Positions 4,340 through 5,073 of a stretch of DNA of 5,073 nucleotides are shown piece by piece. Made by a program: the position numbers and the translations under genes. Source of the DNA: Candidatus Woesearchaeota archaeon (GTDB lineage: Archaea > Nanobdellota > Nanobdellia > Woesearchaeales > GW2011-AR4); the NCBI GenBank assembly GCA_016185865.1, contig JACPMU010000073.1, forward strand, positions 1-5,073, in the 5' to 3' direction. How positions within the stretch are numbered: position 1 is the first letter of the stretch; each line of letters starts with the position of its first letter. The notes under the pieces were generated by a model. That model made no database searches, was not told where the DNA came from, and was given only the letters and a program-made list of their open reading frames with translations.

Positions 4340-5073
4340 TTACTTCCTAACAACACCTGTTTCAACCGCTGCTTTCCCAACAGCTTCTGCAATTTTCAGG
4401 ACTACATTTTTGTCAAGTGTGTATGGCAAGATGTTGTCTTTTGTCGGATTGACACAATTAGCCAGCGCATGGGCAGCAGCTATCTTCATCTCGTTGTTTA
4501 TCGTAGTTGCCTTTGCATCAAGTGCTCCCCTGAATACTCCCGGAAACGCAAGCGAATTGTTTATTTGGTTTGGAAAATCGCTCCTGCCGGTGCCGACAAC
4601 AGCAGCAGCTTTCATTGCCTCATCCGGCATTATTTCTGGCACAGGATTTGCCATCGCAAACACTATTGCGTCCTTGTTCATTTTTTTCAAGTCATCTGCA
4701 TTAAGCAGGCTGCCTGTTGAAACCCCTACAAAGGCATCTGCTCCCTGCAGCGCATCTTTCAATGTGCCTTTTCTCTTGGTTCTGTTTGTGACTTTGGACA
4801 GTTGTATTTTGAATTCATTCAAGTCAGCTCTTCCATCATAAATGATGCCCTTGCTGTCGCAAACAACAATCTCCTTCACTGAAGTGCATATGTTTTTGTC
4901 AATTCCAAGGCAAAGCAAGAGCTTTGTGACAGCAGTTCCTGCCGCACCTGCTCCGTTAATCACAACTTTCAGGTTTTCTATATTCTTATTTACAGCCTTT
5001 GCAGCATTTATCAAAGCAGCCAGAATGACTATTGCTGTTCCGTGCTGGTCATCATGCATCAATGGAATTCCAA
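4340..5073 (-). CDS. Malic enzyme, C-terminal part (start lies beyond the right edge)
   Basis: Malic enzyme decarboxylates malate to pyruvate with reduction of NAD(P). The visible 243 residues run into the window edge in an open frame reading GIPLMHDDQHGTAIV, a conserved mid-protein signature, so the 5' end is missing. The TTG at 5062 is an internal Leu, not a start. By family length, roughly 150 or more N-terminal residues lie outside. Counting from that Leu, GAGAAG (37-42) is the Rossmann motif, Asp69 after the next strand suggests NAD preference, FAMANPVPEI (135-144) is conserved, and GRSDFPNQINNSLAFPG (159-175) with FRGAL is a diagnostic signature. The C-terminus looks complete. It shares its substrate with the malate dehydrogenase in this window, but each has its own transcript. 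Often called sfcA or maeA; I give no symbol because subtype is uncertain. Confidence 0.95.
   Translation of the reverse strand, partial: GIPLMHDDQHGTAIVILAALINAAKAVNKNIENLKVVINGAGAAGTAVTKLLLCLGIDKNICTSVKEIVVCDSKGIIYDGRADLNEFKIQLSKVTNRTKRKGTLKDALQGADAFVGVSTGSLLNADDLKKMNKDAIVFAMANPVPEIMPDEAMKAAAVVGTGRSDFPNQINNSLAFPGVFRGALDAKATTINNEMKIAAAHALANCVNPTKDNILPYTLDKNVVLKIAEAVGKAAVETGVVRK

Noticed and set aside
4410..4841. 143-codon plus-strand open frame
   Set aside because: It lies antisense within malic enzyme, which has clear family motifs throughout. The antisense peptide is a low-complexity Ser/Ala/Phe composition with no recognisable domain or promoter.
5062..5062. TTG at 5062 as the start of malic enzyme
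   Set aside because: The frame stays open to the window edge and the upstream residues GIP belong to the conserved GIPLMHDDQHGTA motif in the middle of the protein.

Overview
The window looks like part of an AT-rich archaeal genome, most likely a DPANN-type lineage such as Woesearchaeota; that placement is inference. Three things point to archaea. Several genes have TATA-like boxes about 22-28 nt before the start codon with no room for a Shine-Dalgarno leader, which suggests leaderless mRNAs. One gene is a free-standing EF-Tu domain-II protein of a kind I recall as common in archaea. Lysine-rich proteins and T-rich 3' ends replace classic hairpin terminators.

Layout, left to right. Positions 1-81 (minus) hold only the first 27 codons of a gene leaving the window, with a GC-rich hairpin directly before its start. 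A phosphoribosyltransferase (235-870, plus) converges with a small EF-Tu domain-II-like gene (873-1127, minus) with a 2-bp gap. Upstream on the minus strand are an unrecognised 181-residue gene with a TTG start (1180-1725) and malate dehydrogenase mdh (1742-2674), 16 nt apart and probably one operon. A divergent 107-bp promoter region separates mdh from a lipoprotein with a cupredoxin-like domain (2782-3174, plus). That gene converges on thioredoxin reductase trxB (3175-4161, minus) with no gap. A 178-bp spacer then leads to the 3' part of malic enzyme (4340-5073, minus), whose start is beyond the right edge.

Function. Malate dehydrogenase and malic enzyme act on the same substrate and together link oxaloacetate, malate and pyruvate to nicotinamide cofactors. 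Thioredoxin reductase is a further pyridine-nucleotide redox enzyme. The window therefore has a central-carbon and redox flavour, but apart from mdh and its downstream gene each gene seems to have its own promoter. mdh and trxB share a nearly identical upstream element (18 of 21 positions), which hints at matched expression.

The most interesting points are: a cupredoxin-like lipoprotein in which all four expected copper ligands are replaced; the shared mdh/trxB promoter element; gene tails whose lysine codons seem to supply the T-rich terminator of the facing gene; the unknown gene in the mdh operon; and a truncated gene at the left edge that may be a transposase. I saw no CRISPR array, tRNA, rRNA or clear new defence or mobile system.
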